Shown here: positions 8,282 through 16,892 of the stretch, piece after piece
How positions within the stretch are numbered: the first letter of the stretch is position 1
Layout of the letters: each line of letters opens with the position of its first letter
NCBI RefSeq assembly: GCF_036898825.1
Contig: NZ_JARUND010000002.1
Span: 372,001-436,000 of the forward strand
Source: Streptomyces sp. B21-083
GTDB taxonomy: Bacteria; Actinomycetota; Actinomycetes; Streptomycetales; Streptomycetaceae
Length of the DNA: 64,000 nt
Direction of reading: 5' to 3'
Position numbers and translations under genes: made by a program
The notes under the pieces: generated by a model
What the model was told of the DNA's origin: nothing
The model's database searches: none
What the model saw: the letters and a program-made list of their open reading frames with translations, nothing else

Positions 8282-8792
8282 GCAATGTCACCCGTGCCCT
8301 CGCTTTGCTGGAGGCGCAGCGGGTTCCGCGTGATCGGGTGATCCTGCTTCAGGATGCGACGATGCAGCGCCGAATGGGTGCAGACTGGCTCGCCCAGCGT
8401 CCGCAGGCGGAGGTAGTGAACTTGCGTCTTACAGTGCGCAGGTGGGCGAGGTTGACGATGCATGGCCCGGTGAGCGGTTCGTGTCAATGCTGTTGGGGGA
8501 AATCTCGCGGCTACGCGATGACGAAGCCGGGTACGGCCCAGACGGTCGGGGCTAAATTGCGCACATAGACGTTCCGTCTGAGCTTGACCAGGCATTCCGA
8601 CTGCTGTCGGATATGCCGCAGTTCACCGCTCTTCACGCTGAATGCGTGGTGGGCGTCCTGACTTCGACACCCACTACGCATTTAGTTGGACCGCGAGATT
8701 GGCTCTGCGCTTATCTCATCCCACAAATCCTACGCGCGGGAACGCGCTCTGCCGCAGGCGAGACACTTCGGAGGTCGGTCGCGACGAATCCG
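8282..8792. other. intergenic stretch, nothing recognisable
   Basis: About 510 bp between the DUF6545-like relic and the SnoaL-like gene. Short frames exist on both strands, but none has a ribosome site or a family match, and GC content falls in places. Probably more decayed sequence. Confidence 0.5.
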
Positions 8793-9254
8793 TTAGGAGA
8801 CCGGTATTGCCATTACCGAGGGATCGCCATCGCTCCAGATTCCGCGGATTTGGCGCCTGGTGAATTTCCAGCCATCGTCCGTCCGGCGGAAGTTGTCGTC
8901 ATAGTCGCCGCCCATGATGTAGTGCCCGTTGCCGTCCGCTGCTGCGCGCACGTGCTGAGCCATGAAGGTGGCATGTGCCGTGGCGGTGTCACCTTCGACA
9001 CTGACGTTGATGTTTGCCACCAGGTGCTGAGTGGCATTAAGAGGCTCGAGCAGACCCTTCATGCCGGCGACGATTGCGTCACGGCTATCGACGACGGCGT
9101 TGGGGAAGTCGCCTACGGCTTCCGGGACGAAGCAAGTGGTGAGTTGATCCCAGTCGCGGGCGTCCATGGCGCGCGCGACGGTGTGGATCAGCTTGGCGAT
9201 GGCGGCCTTGTCGAGGAGTTCTTGAACGGCATCGGATTCGTTGAGCGGGGTCAT
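8793..9254 (-). CDS. SnoaL-like nuclear transport factor 2 family protein
   Basis: A 153-residue single-domain protein of the NTF2/SnoaL-like fold (cone-shaped alpha+beta barrel). Typical features are the N-terminal helices (AAIAKLIHTVARAMDARDWDQL), the strand pair around VVDSRDAIVAGMKGLL, TQHLVANINVSVEGDTA and the C-terminal WKFTRRQIRG. Members act as small cyclases, isomerases, dehydratases or hydrolases, often in steroid or polyketide degradation. The ATG at 9254 has an excellent ribosome site (AAGGAG, 6 nt upstream). It stands between relics, with a dead NAD(P)-binding protein just upstream, so any former operon partners are lost. The reaction cannot be assigned. Confidence 0.85.
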   Translation of the reverse strand: MTPLNESDAVQELLDKAAIAKLIHTVARAMDARDWDQLTTCFVPEAVGDFPNAVVDSRDAIVAGMKGLLEPLNATQHLVANINVSVEGDTATAHATFMAQHVRAAADGNGHYIMGGDYDDNFRRTDDGWKFTRRQIRGIWSDGDPSVMAIPVS

Positions 9255-9395
9255 GACTTTCTCCTTAGAACGGTGGGGAGGCTTGGGCGACGACTTTTCA
9301 GCAGGGACGGGCTGGCGCCGGCAGGGACCCCTTCCGATATCGGTGCCCCCTGCCGCGAGTGTTTCGCGCGCCTGGTCGCAAGCGACCGGCTTCGC

Positions 9396-9566
9396 TCAGT
9401 AGGCGACGCTGATGTGCTGGTGTCGGTGCGACGGGGTCTCGATCTCGTCGACGATGGCGCGGGCGAAGTCCGCGCCACTGACGGCTGAGCTCCCGGCATC
9501 GTCGAAGAGGGCGACGTCCCCACCGATTCGGCACCGACCGGTGGGCTCGCCTGGGCTGTTGGCTCC
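9396..9566 (-). pseudogene. NmrA-like NAD(P)-binding oxidoreductase C-terminal relic
   Basis: The minus strand from 9566 to the stop at 9396 reads SPGEPTGRCRIGGDVALF, then SAVSGADFARAIVDEIE and ends HRHQHISVAY. This is the usual C-terminus of NmrA-like or NADH-flavin-reductase-like proteins (SPGExTGxYRxGGDxLL ... DEIExPxHxxxRFTVGY). No start codon or Rossmann N-terminus is found upstream in frame, so about 55 of 210 residues survive. Confidence 0.6.
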
Positions 9567-9712
9567 GAAGCCGCGCGGCCAAGGCGGATGCGACGACGTC
9601 GGTGCTCAAGAAGCCCGTGCGGTTCCGGCCCTGGGCCGCGCATGCGGAGCCCGGCCGCGGGAAGGGCGAGACGCAGTAAACGGTCAGTGGCTGCGGAGCG
9701 CGTACGTACGAG

Positions 9713-10468
9713 TTACGCTGCGGCACTCACCTGCGGAGTGAGCTCCACGGGATGGGCCTGCTCGACGCGGTCGCGTCGGGTGTACATGTCCCAGTAATGC
9801 TCGGCGAGCTGGTCCGGGTGCACAGAGGGAAACGCCGGGCCGGCGTCCTCAGTGTCCGCCGGCTCATCGGCCGGGGGCGTGAAGGTCTCGGCGCTCTCGC
9901 TGCCGGTGATCAAGGCAGCGATGGTGAGGGTGCCGGCGTAGACACCGGTGCCGGCGAGTTCGGCGTTGAGGGAGTAGAGGTAGTTGCGGGCGGCGGACAT
10001 CACCGGGCCCGGGCCGCTCATGTGCGGCATCGGCTGCACCGCCGAGTAGCCGGTGGTCATCAGGACTGCGCCGTCACCGCGTTCGCGCATCTCCGGCAGT
10101 ACGGCATGGAACACCTCCACCGGGGTGAGCAGGAACAGTCCGGCGAGGCTCTCCAGCGTGGCCGCGTCCAGGGCGATGGCCGGGGTGAAGGACGGGGTGC
10201 CGCCGGACGGCCCGTACTCGACGACGTCGATCCGGCCGAAGCGGTCACGGATCGCCTCGACGAGCGCCGGAACCCGCGTGGGGTCGGAAAGATCGGCGAT
10301 GAAGGCGGCGGCCTCGATGCCCTCGTCGGCGAGCTGTGCGACGAGGGTCTCCAGCCGTTCCTTGCGCCGGGCCACCAGGGCAACACGGAATCCTTCGCGG
10401 CCGAAGCGGCGGGCGACGGAAACGCCGAGCCCGGTGCCGGCGCCGAACACGGCGATCACTTTGGACAT
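9713..10468 (-). CDS. atypical SDR-family protein without YxxxK pair
   Basis: A 251-residue Rossmann-fold protein of the short-chain dehydrogenase superfamily. The cofactor motif is FGAGTGLG (variant of TGxxxGxG) at the N-terminus and the basic VARRKERLE loop suggests NADP(H). The usual NNAG is replaced by YGPSGG and the catalytic YxxxK is not seen; the aligned stretch is PVMSAARNYLYSL. It may bind cofactor without classical SDR catalysis, or use other residues. Start ATG 10468 has AAGGAG 8 nt upstream; the upstream in-frame start is not supported. It is divergent from the TetR gene at 10614 and the two share a pair of operators, so it is very probably repressed by that TetR. Confidence 0.88.
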   Translation of the reverse strand: MSKVIAVFGAGTGLGVSVARRFGREGFRVALVARRKERLETLVAQLADEGIEAAAFIADLSDPTRVPALVEAIRDRFGRIDVVEYGPSGGTPSFTPAIALDAATLESLAGLFLLTPVEVFHAVLPEMRERGDGAVLMTTGYSAVQPMPHMSGPGPVMSAARNYLYSLNAELAGTGVYAGTLTIAALITGSESAETFTPPADEPADTEDAGPAFPSVHPDQLAEHYWDMYTRRDRVEQAHPVELTPQVSAAA

Positions 10469-10495
10469 GGGACTACTCCTTGCCATGGATATATG

Positions 10496-10553
10496 TTGAC
10501 CCTTGGGTCAACTTTCCCTGCGACCGTAACATGCAACTTGACCCTGCGGTCAA
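10496..10553. promoter_or_regulatory. two TTGACC-N4-GGTCAA operators in the SDR/TetR divergent region
   Basis: TTGACC-cttg-GGTCAA at 10496-10511 and TTGACC-ctgc-GGTCAA at 10538-10553 are the same palindrome with different 4-bp centres; the outer bases extend the pairing further. Their centres are 42 bp apart, four helical turns, so two dimers would sit on one face of the DNA. They occupy the region where both divergent promoters must lie. This is the classic arrangement for a TetR repressor controlling itself and its neighbour. Confidence 0.75.
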
Positions 10554-10613
10554 GTTTCTTGGGTCGAACAATGCGACTATGGGGGCCGGACACACGACCA
10601 GGAGGAACGCCGG

Positions 10614-11243
10614 ATGCGGGCCGACGCTCAGCGCAACGCGGAGAAGCTGCGCACTGCAGCGGCCGAGCTCTTCCACGAGCGTGGCCTGCAGGCTCCGCTG
10701 AAGGAGATCGCCCGCCGCGCCGGGGTGAGCCATGGCACCCTCTACAACCTCTTCGGTTCCCGCGAGGCTCTCATCGACGAGGTCGTGGCAGACCTGGCCG
10801 CCGCCCGCCTGGGCGAGGCCGCGGAGCGCGCGCTCGCCCACGAGGACGCCTGGGCCGGGTTCGCGTACTACATCGAGACGGTCTGCGAACTGCAGACCAC
10901 CGACCTCGCGATCAGGGACGTGGTCATCGGTCGCTACCCGGACGCCCGACGCCTGATGGCCGTCTGCGAGAGCACCAACGCCGCAGCCGCGCGCATCATC
11001 GAACGCGCCCAGCAGGCCGGATCCCTGCGCCCCGACTTCACACGCGAAGACCTGCTGTTCCTCTTCGGCACCAACTCCCTGCTGGCTCACGCCGCCAAGG
11101 ATCCCGCCCCCGACGCCTGGCGCCGCGGGATCGCCTTCACACTCGACGGCCTGCGCAGCGAAGCCGCCCACCCGCTCCCCACGGCCCCGCTGACCTCGGA
11201 CCAGCTCCACAGGGTGATGGGCAGCCTCACCGACACGCCATAG
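10614..11243 (+). CDS. TetR/AcrR-family transcriptional regulator, divergent from SDR
   Basis: A 209-residue TetR repressor starting MRADAQRNAEKLRTAA. The HTH reads APLKEIARRAGVSHGTLYNLFG, a textbook TetR motif, followed by SREALIDEVV. The C-terminal domain begins AWAGFAYYIETVCELQ and resembles the group with a SbtR-like C-terminal domain. The ATG at 10614 has GAGGAA upstream. It is transcribed away from the SDR gene (9713-10468), and two strong palindromes in the intergenic region are its likely binding sites, giving autorepression and repression of the SDR. The inducer is unknown. Confidence 0.92.
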   Translation: MRADAQRNAEKLRTAAAELFHERGLQAPLKEIARRAGVSHGTLYNLFGSREALIDEVVADLAAARLGEAAERALAHEDAWAGFAYYIETVCELQTTDLAIRDVVIGRYPDARRLMAVCESTNAAAARIIERAQQAGSLRPDFTREDLLFLFGTNSLLAHAAKDPAPDAWRRGIAFTLDGLRSEAAHPLPTAPLTSDQLHRVMGSLTDTP

Positions 11244-11640
11244 CGGTCGGCCGCCGAATCAGGTGGTCTGGCGCCCAGAAGAGGCCACGCTCATCAAGCA
11301 GGGCAAGTCCGCACATACTCAAGTGAGCTCCGACACCCTCAACTTGGCAGAGAGGGAACCGGGCGAGGTTCTCCGTGTAGCTCTCGTGGCGCCCGCCGTT
11401 GCGCAGCCTCGTGTACGGCTCGTCATAGGTCACAAGTGCCTGCTCGGTGGCGCTGTGCTCGTCTGCCATCGCCGCGGTCAGCGAGCCCGGCGCACTGGTG
11501 AATGCGAGTAGCGCAACCCCGGCCACCGTCGCGGCACCGATCACGACCTGGTGGTGGGCCGGGCGGCACTTGTCGATCCCATTGCCTGATTTCAGCAGCA
11601 CCTTGTCGCACACGCCAGAGGCCAATACGCAGGACTTCAC
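11227..11640 (-). CDS. hypothetical protein, possible fragment
   Basis: An open frame of up to 137 codons from a GTG without a clear ribosome site. The middle part has good third-position GC and a hydrophobic segment (VVIGAATVAGVALLAFT) that could be a signal peptide or membrane anchor, followed by a polar stretch ending ENLARFPLC. The last 40 codons lose coding bias and the frame overlaps the end of the TetR gene. I do not recognise the family. It may be the N-terminal piece of a lost secreted protein rather than an intact gene. Confidence 0.25.
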   Translation of the reverse strand: MKSCVLASGVCDKVLLKSGNGIDKCRPAHHQVVIGAATVAGVALLAFTSAPGSLTAAMADEHSATEQALVTYDEPYTRLRNGGRHESYTENLARFPLCQVEGVGAHLSMCGLALLDERGLFWAPDHLIRRPTAMACR

Positions 11641-11667
11641 GTGCTGCGGGCAGCCTCTTCCTCAAGC

Positions 11668-11963
11668 GGGAGCCGGGCCTGTTCCATGCAATGCGCGCAG
11701 CCGCACGACGGCAGGGCGCACCGGCGTGACCAGCAGATCACCGCGGCCCACGCGAAGGTGGTCCGGCTGCACACTCTGGAGAATGCCTCAGTCGCTGCCG
11801 CTGTGGAGGCTGCGGACGCCGACACGGCAACCGCGGCCGTGCTCACACCCCTAGCCGGCCTCGGAGTCAAGGGCCTGGATTACGCCACCTGGCTGCGTCT
11901 GACCCCGACACCCTCGTCGACATCGCCGACGACGCCTCCCCCGGGGATATGAAGCGCTGCTGA
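11668..11963 (+). pseudogene. frameshifted hypothetical protein
   Basis: The plus strand shows strong coding character: a CxxC-like start (CSMQCAQPHDGR) leads to HRRDQQITAAHAKVVRLHTLE and then AAVLTPLAGLGVKGLDYATWLRL. At about 11900 the frame shifts; the next frame continues DPDTLVDIADDASPGDMK and stops at 11961. The two halves read naturally as one protein once a single-base shift is undone. No family is recognised, and no start codon with a ribosome site is evident. Confidence 0.4.
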
Positions 11964-12303
11964 GACGTTGGCCGACCGCAGCGCAGAAGGTGGACTTACA
12001 GGGCCTGCTGGTCTTCATTGGTGCTTGGACGAACGGGACCAGGACACTGCGGGGCGTACCTGTCCGACCCGTCGGCCGGTGCTAAATGCCGACCACGGTC
12101 TCGAGTTTCAACCAGCTGCGATGGGGCGGTTCGAGGCCCCATGCCTCCAGCTCGGCGCCACCTCCACACCGGGTTACGCGCGGCGGTGGCCTCGCGCCAG
12201 GCCCGGCGGTCCGGTGCCATGCCCAGGTCGGCGGCCTAGGCAAGGGCATCATGCACTCGGCGGGGCTCGGTTCCGAGGGATATCGGGGAGCCAGGACGGC
12301 CAC

Positions 12304-12560
12304 GGGAAGCCGAGGAAGCTCACCGAGATGCCGGGCCGCCAGCCGCTGAACTCCGGCGTAGACGACTTCCATCTCGGACTCGATGCCGGTGATCCGTTCG
12401 ATGAGCAACCCCTCTGGGACCCACTCGACGTCTTGCCGGTCCCCGCACCGCCGTGCAGCGCCGGGGGCGGCTTCGGCCCGCCGTACATCGGAGGGGTCGC
12501 CCTCGATCCGCGCGCACTCGGCCGAACGCCCGAAGAGTCCCAGGGGCGAGCGTATGTCAG
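12304..12560 (-). pseudogene. LuxR-type ATPase regulator N-terminal relic
   Basis: The minus strand has GLFGRSAECAR, then in another frame GGAGTGKTS (a Walker A motif), then back in the first frame LLIERITGIESEM, EVVYAGVQRLAARH. These match, in order, the N-terminus of the intact regulator at 46970-49720 (LIGRTKECA, GVAGTGKTALL, VKRITGIESEM, AYAGVQQLVARH). About 85 residues of a ~916-residue protein remain, with frameshifts. A short sequence to its right (12601-12622) resembles repeats found upstream of the intact gene. Confidence 0.7.
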
Positions 12561-12676
12561 CTCCCTCACGGGCCGGACAGGAATGGATCAGGGGCCCGGG
12601 CCATGTGGAGTTCACCGATGCGAGAGACGCCCCGTGATTCGTAGCGTCGTGATCAGTCGATCTGAGGAGTTGCGAC

Positions 12677-14149
12677 ATGAACGCCAACCAGGCGGAACCG
12701 GACCTCCGGGCGCGTCACTGGATCAACGGGGAATGGCTCGCGTCGGACGAGATCGCGAGTTCGCACAACCCGGCTGATGGCCAGGTCCTGGGCGAGTACT
12801 ACGTAGGCGGAGCGGCCGAGGCGCAGTCCGCGATCGACGCGGCGCGGCAGGCCTTCGAGACCACGGCCTGGGCCCGCGACCGGGCGCTGCGCTCGCGCGC
12901 TCTGCTGGAGATGGCCGAGCGTCTTGAGGCCCACGCCGAGGAACTGGCACTGCAGCTGACCCGCGAGAACGGCAAGCACCTGCGCGAAGCCACTCTCGAG
13001 GTCTTCAGCACCCCCAGCACCCTGCGCCACAACGCCGGCCTGGCCGTCATCGATGCCGGGGCAGCCTCCGAGGCCGCGCCGGGCGTGTACTTCAACACGC
13101 TGGCCGAGCCCGTCGGCGTGGCTGGGGTCATCGTGCCCTGGAACTCCCCGGTGGCTCTGCTGATCCGCTCCCTGGCGCCCGCGCTCGCCGCCGGGTGCAC
13201 GGTCGTGGTGAAGTTGCCCGCGCAGACCGCGCTGACCAACGCCCTGATCGCCAAGATCATTTCGGAGACGACCTCACTGCCCCTCGGCGTGGTCAACCTC
13301 TTCACCGAATCCGGCAACGGCGGCGCTGAGCTGCTCGTCGAGTCGCCCGACGTCGACGTCATCAGCTACACCGGCAGCACCAAGGTCGGCCGCATCATCA
13401 GCGCCAACGGGTCCAAGACCCTGAAGCGGATGAACCTGGAGCTCGGCGGCAAGACCCCGATGGTCGTCTTCGATGACGCCGACCTCGACGCGACAGTGCC
13501 CCTGCTGGTGGCCGCCGTCACCACCTTCAGCGGCCAGTTCTGCATGACCGGCTCCCGCATCCTCGTCCAGAGCGCCATCGCCGACGAGGTCCGCGAGCGC
13601 CTGCGGCGGCTGCTCACCGACGTCACGGTCGGCCCCGGCGAGGACCCGGCCGTCCAGATGGGTTCGCTCATCGACCGGGCGGCCGTCGAACGGATCGACG
13701 CTCTCGTGGCGGAGGCCGGCACGTACGCCAAGACCCTGGTGCGGGGCGGCCCGGTCACCGACGCCGCGCTCTCGCAGGGCGCCTTCTACCGGCCCTCGAT
13801 GCTGGAGGTCGACGACCTCGACGCCCCGCTGATCCAGCAGGAGGTCTTCGGTCCGGTCGTGACCTTCGAGGTCTTCGACGACGAAGCCGCGGCCGTGCAC
13901 CGCGCCAACGCCACCGAGTTCGGTCTGGCCGCCGCCGTCTTCACCCGCGACGTCGACCGCGCCCGCCGGGTCTCCCGCGAGATCAAGGCCGGAACCGTCT
14001 GGACCAACACCTGGGCAGTGCTCAACGACCGCTTCGAAGAGGGCGGTTACAAGCAGAGCGGCACCGGCCGCCTGCGCGGCATGCACGGCATCTCCGAGTT
14101 CCAGGAGACCAAGACCTACGTCCACGTCGCCCCGCCGCTTGCCGGCTGA
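12677..14149 (+). CDS. aldehyde dehydrogenase (NAD(P)-dependent)
   Basis: A full-length aldehyde dehydrogenase of 490 residues that oxidises an aldehyde to its carboxylic acid. N-terminal INGEWL is typical; VIVPWNSP and the cofactor lysine in VVVKLPAQ (normally VVKPAE, here Leu-Pro) form the NAD site; the general base Glu is in LELGGK near residue 258 and the nucleophile Cys in FSGQFCMTGSR near 292; the C-terminal EVFGPV motif is present. The ATG has GAGGAG upstream. It is followed after 21 bp by an aryl-alcohol-type dehydrogenase, so the two form an alcohol-to-acid oxidation pair, and a decarboxylase-type amidohydrolase follows. Confidence 0.93.
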   Translation: MNANQAEPDLRARHWINGEWLASDEIASSHNPADGQVLGEYYVGGAAEAQSAIDAARQAFETTAWARDRALRSRALLEMAERLEAHAEELALQLTRENGKHLREATLEVFSTPSTLRHNAGLAVIDAGAASEAAPGVYFNTLAEPVGVAGVIVPWNSPVALLIRSLAPALAAGCTVVVKLPAQTALTNALIAKIISETTSLPLGVVNLFTESGNGGAELLVESPDVDVISYTGSTKVGRIISANGSKTLKRMNLELGGKTPMVVFDDADLDATVPLLVAAVTTFSGQFCMTGSRILVQSAIADEVRERLRRLLTDVTVGPGEDPAVQMGSLIDRAAVERIDALVAEAGTYAKTLVRGGPVTDAALSQGAFYRPSMLEVDDLDAPLIQQEVFGPVVTFEVFDDEAAAVHRANATEFGLAAAVFTRDVDRARRVSREIKAGTVWTNTWAVLNDRFEEGGYKQSGTGRLRGMHGISEFQETKTYVHVAPPLAG

Positions 14150-14170
14150 CAACTGAGGGAATACATCACC

Positions 14171-15295
14171 ATGCGCGTACAAGCCGCTGTCGTCGAGGAA
14201 AAGTCCGGACCCTTCCTCCTTCAGGAGCTGGAGCTCGACGAGCCCCGTGCCGATGAGATCCTCGTACGGATCGAAGCCGTCGGCATCTGCCAGACCGACA
14301 TTCACATCCAGCACCAGAACCTGCCCGTGGGGCTGCCCTACGTCCTCGGCCACGAGGGCGCGGGCGTCGTGGAACGGGTGGGCGCGGCCGTCACGTCCGT
14401 AGCCCCCGGCGACCACGTCGTGCTGTCCTTCCAGTCGTGCGGCCACTGCGCCCAGTGCCTGTCGGGCAAGCCGTCCTACTGCGAGCTCGCCCTCCCGGCG
14501 AACTTCGTCGGCGCCCGGCTCGACGGCACCCGGGGCATCCACCGCCCCGAGGGTAACGACGGACCGCCCGTCCTCGGCCACTTCTTCGGGCAGTCGTCCT
14601 TCGCGACCTACGCCCTGACCACCGAGCGCAACACCGTGAAGGTCCCGAAGGACATCCCGCTGGAGGTCCTCGCCCCGCTCGGCTGCGGGCTGCAGACCGG
14701 TGCCGGCACTGTCCTCAACTCCCTTGACCTGCAACGCGGCCAGTCCATCGCCGTGATCGGCACCGGCACAGTCGGGCTTGCCGCCATCATGGCGGCGAAG
14801 GCGGCCGGGGCCGGCACCATCATCGGCATCGACATCAACGACGACCGCCTCAAGACCGCCCTGGAACTCGGCGCCACCCACACCGTGAACGGCTCCGAGA
14901 AGGACGTCACCGCGGAGATCCGTGCCATCACCGGCGGTCGGGGCGTGGACGCGGTGGTCGAGCTGACCGGACGCCCGGAGCAGGTCGCCTCCGCCCTCGC
15001 CGCGATCGCCACCCGTGGCACCGTCGCGCTGGTCGGCTCACCGACCCCGGGCGTGAAGGCCGAGCTGGAAATGATCAACTTCGGCTTCGGCGGCAGCGTA
15101 CGCGGCGTCGTCCAGGGCGACTCCGTACCTCAGCTGTTCATTCCGCAGCTCATCGACATGTACCGGGCCGGGATCTTCCCGTTCGACCGGCTGCTGAGTC
15201 ACTACGACTTCGACGACATCAACACCGCGGTCGCCGACACCCGGCAGGGCAAGGCGATCAAGCCGGTGCTGCGTATCGGCGCGACCGGTCGCTGA
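14171..15295 (+). CDS. zinc-dependent alcohol dehydrogenase, aryl/benzyl-alcohol type
   Basis: A 374-residue medium-chain zinc dehydrogenase. The catalytic zinc ligands are Cys in GICQTDIH and the His/Glu pair in LGHEGAG; the structural zinc loop CGHCAQCLSGKPSYC has all four cysteines. The Rossmann motif is AVIGTGTVGLAAI. The region after the zinc loop (GHFFGQSSFATYAL) and CGLQTGAGTVLN are characteristic of benzyl-/aryl-alcohol dehydrogenases such as XylB. It probably interconverts an aromatic or allylic alcohol and its aldehyde with NAD, feeding the adjacent aldehyde dehydrogenase. The two genes are 21 bp apart and probably co-transcribed from a promoter before 12677. Confidence 0.93.
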   Translation: MRVQAAVVEEKSGPFLLQELELDEPRADEILVRIEAVGICQTDIHIQHQNLPVGLPYVLGHEGAGVVERVGAAVTSVAPGDHVVLSFQSCGHCAQCLSGKPSYCELALPANFVGARLDGTRGIHRPEGNDGPPVLGHFFGQSSFATYALTTERNTVKVPKDIPLEVLAPLGCGLQTGAGTVLNSLDLQRGQSIAVIGTGTVGLAAIMAAKAAGAGTIIGIDINDDRLKTALELGATHTVNGSEKDVTAEIRAITGGRGVDAVVELTGRPEQVASALAAIATRGTVALVGSPTPGVKAELEMINFGFGGSVRGVVQGDSVPQLFIPQLIDMYRAGIFPFDRLLSHYDFDDINTAVADTRQGKAIKPVLRIGATGR

Positions 15296-15325
15296 GCCCC
15301 TTCCTCCGTCCACAGCCGGTCCGGC

Positions 15326-15342
15326 CGGCGGTCCTACCGCCG
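15326..15342 (+). terminator. small GC-rich hairpin after alcohol dehydrogenase gene
   Basis: CGGCGG-tccta-CCGCCG gives a 6-bp stem with a 5-nt loop, 30 bp after the stop codon. No U-tract. It could attenuate rather than end transcription, since the next gene on the strand is functionally related. Confidence 0.3.
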
Positions 15343-15510
15343 CCGGCACAGCCACGTGCGGCCACCAGTCGCGCGGCGCCGATCCGACCGGCTGCACCCA
15401 CCATGCCTTCACCCGGCACGTGCGGGGCCGCCCGGGATTTTCCGGCCGACCCCGGACGTGCCGCGCCCACACGCACATCACCCGCCGCACCCCACGAAAG
15501 AGGGAAGACC

Positions 15511-16563
15511 ATGGCACTCATCCCCATCCCGGCCCCCGGCGCCGCCGCCGCGCCCACCTTGCGGAAGATCGCGATCGAGGAGCACTTCCAGGATCCCGCC
15601 TTCACCACCACCGACTACGCGGCCGTGGCCAAGCTCGGCGGCGTGGAAGTGGGCTTCATGGAAGCCACGATGCGCCGAGCCCGCGACTTCAACTCCTCGC
15701 GTATCGAGGAGATGGACGAGGCGGGTATCGACATCTCGGTACTGTCCTTGACCGCGGGCGGCATCGAGATGATGCGTGACCACGGCACCGCGGTGAGCGG
15801 CGCCCGGCGCATCAACGACTTCCTCGCCGAGCGGGTCCGCGAGGGTGGCGGCAGGTTCCAGGGCTTCGCCAGTGTCGCGCTCCAGGACACCGACGCCGCC
15901 ATCACCGAACTCGAGCGGGCGGTCAATGACCTCGGCATGGTCGGTGTCATGGTGAACGGCTACATCGAGATCGGTGACGACCCGCAGCCGCACTACCTCG
16001 ACGACGCCCGCTTCGATGCCTTCTGGGAGGCGCTCGCCGAACTGAACGTCCCTCTCTACCTGCACCCGAAGCCTTCCGTGCCCGCCGTCCGCGATGCCTG
16101 GTTCCGCGGCCGCGAGGAACTGGCCGGCGCCACCTGGGGCTTCGCCCCGGAGACCGCCACCCACACCCTGCGCCTCGTCTACGGCGGCGTCTTCGACCGG
16201 CATCCCGCCGCGCAGCTGATCCTCGGTCACATGGGCGAGACCCTCCCCTTCTTCCAGTGGCGCATCCAGCGCGCCTTCGAGTACAACCCCTACAACGCGC
16301 GCCCCACGAAGCGCCTTCAGGACTATCTTTCCGACAACATCCACGTCACCACGAGTGGCCACTTCAACTCGCAGGCCCTCATCACATCGCTGCTGACGAT
16401 GGGCTCCGACCGAATCCTGTTCGCCTCGGACTACCCGTACGACATCGCCACCGACGCCGCCCGCTGGATCGAGTCCGCCCCGATCAGTGAGAGCGACCGC
16501 CGGAAGATCGCCTACGGCAACGCGGAAGAGCTGCTCGGCCTGGGGGACAAGAAGGACGCCTGA
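15511..16563 (+). CDS. amidohydrolase-family decarboxylase, 2,3-dihydroxybenzoate/gamma-resorcylate decarboxylase-like
   Basis: A 350-residue metal-dependent enzyme of the ACMSD/2,3-dihydroxybenzoate-decarboxylase group. The first metal-ligand motif is KIAIEEHF (Glu and His), and further residues are in YLHPKPS, ILGHMGE (His) and FASDYPYD (Asp). The IEEHF start and SDYPY end are characteristic of non-oxidative aromatic acid decarboxylases rather than hydrolases. ATG 15511 is preceded by AGAGGGA and starts a natural N-terminus; the longer frame upstream is not supported. Following alcohol and aldehyde dehydrogenases, it could decarboxylate the hydroxylated aromatic acid they form. Which acid is unknown; 2,3-dihydroxybenzoate, gamma-resorcylate and 5-carboxyvanillate are the known options. 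Confidence 0.88.
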   Translation: MALIPIPAPGAAAAPTLRKIAIEEHFQDPAFTTTDYAAVAKLGGVEVGFMEATMRRARDFNSSRIEEMDEAGIDISVLSLTAGGIEMMRDHGTAVSGARRINDFLAERVREGGGRFQGFASVALQDTDAAITELERAVNDLGMVGVMVNGYIEIGDDPQPHYLDDARFDAFWEALAELNVPLYLHPKPSVPAVRDAWFRGREELAGATWGFAPETATHTLRLVYGGVFDRHPAAQLILGHMGETLPFFQWRIQRAFEYNPYNARPTKRLQDYLSDNIHVTTSGHFNSQALITSLLTMGSDRILFASDYPYDIATDAARWIESAPISESDRRKIAYGNAEELLGLGDKKDA

Positions 16564-16892
16564 GCCCGGACCGCGAGCTCAACAGCTCATCGGTGCTTGC
16601 CTGAGCAGGGTCGGCATCCTGGACGCCATGGCGGACGCGCCGGAGGGAAGGACAAGCGGAGCCGCAGGCTGCGACGACCGGTGCACCGGCTGTTCCCGGC
16701 GATGCCGTGTTCCGCATGACCAGCCCCCGCTGTCGGTTGACCATCCGGTCCCTCCGGCGCAGTTCGGCGGTCACGTGTGGGGGCCGTGGTGGGGCACGAG
16801 CGTTCGGCACTGCGATATTGCACATTTCGACCATCATGATCTCAGTGGCGTTGTCGGGCATGACCCGTCGCGAACTCTCCAAGGACACAGTG

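Noticed and set aside
9752..11326. 524-codon plus-strand frame across the SDR/TetR region
   Set aside because: Covers the SDR in antisense, the operators, and the TetR gene in a wrong frame; the TetR and SDR products are clear.
13274..14881. 535-codon open frame on the minus strand
   Set aside because: Antisense to aldehyde and alcohol dehydrogenase genes, whose motifs are unambiguous.
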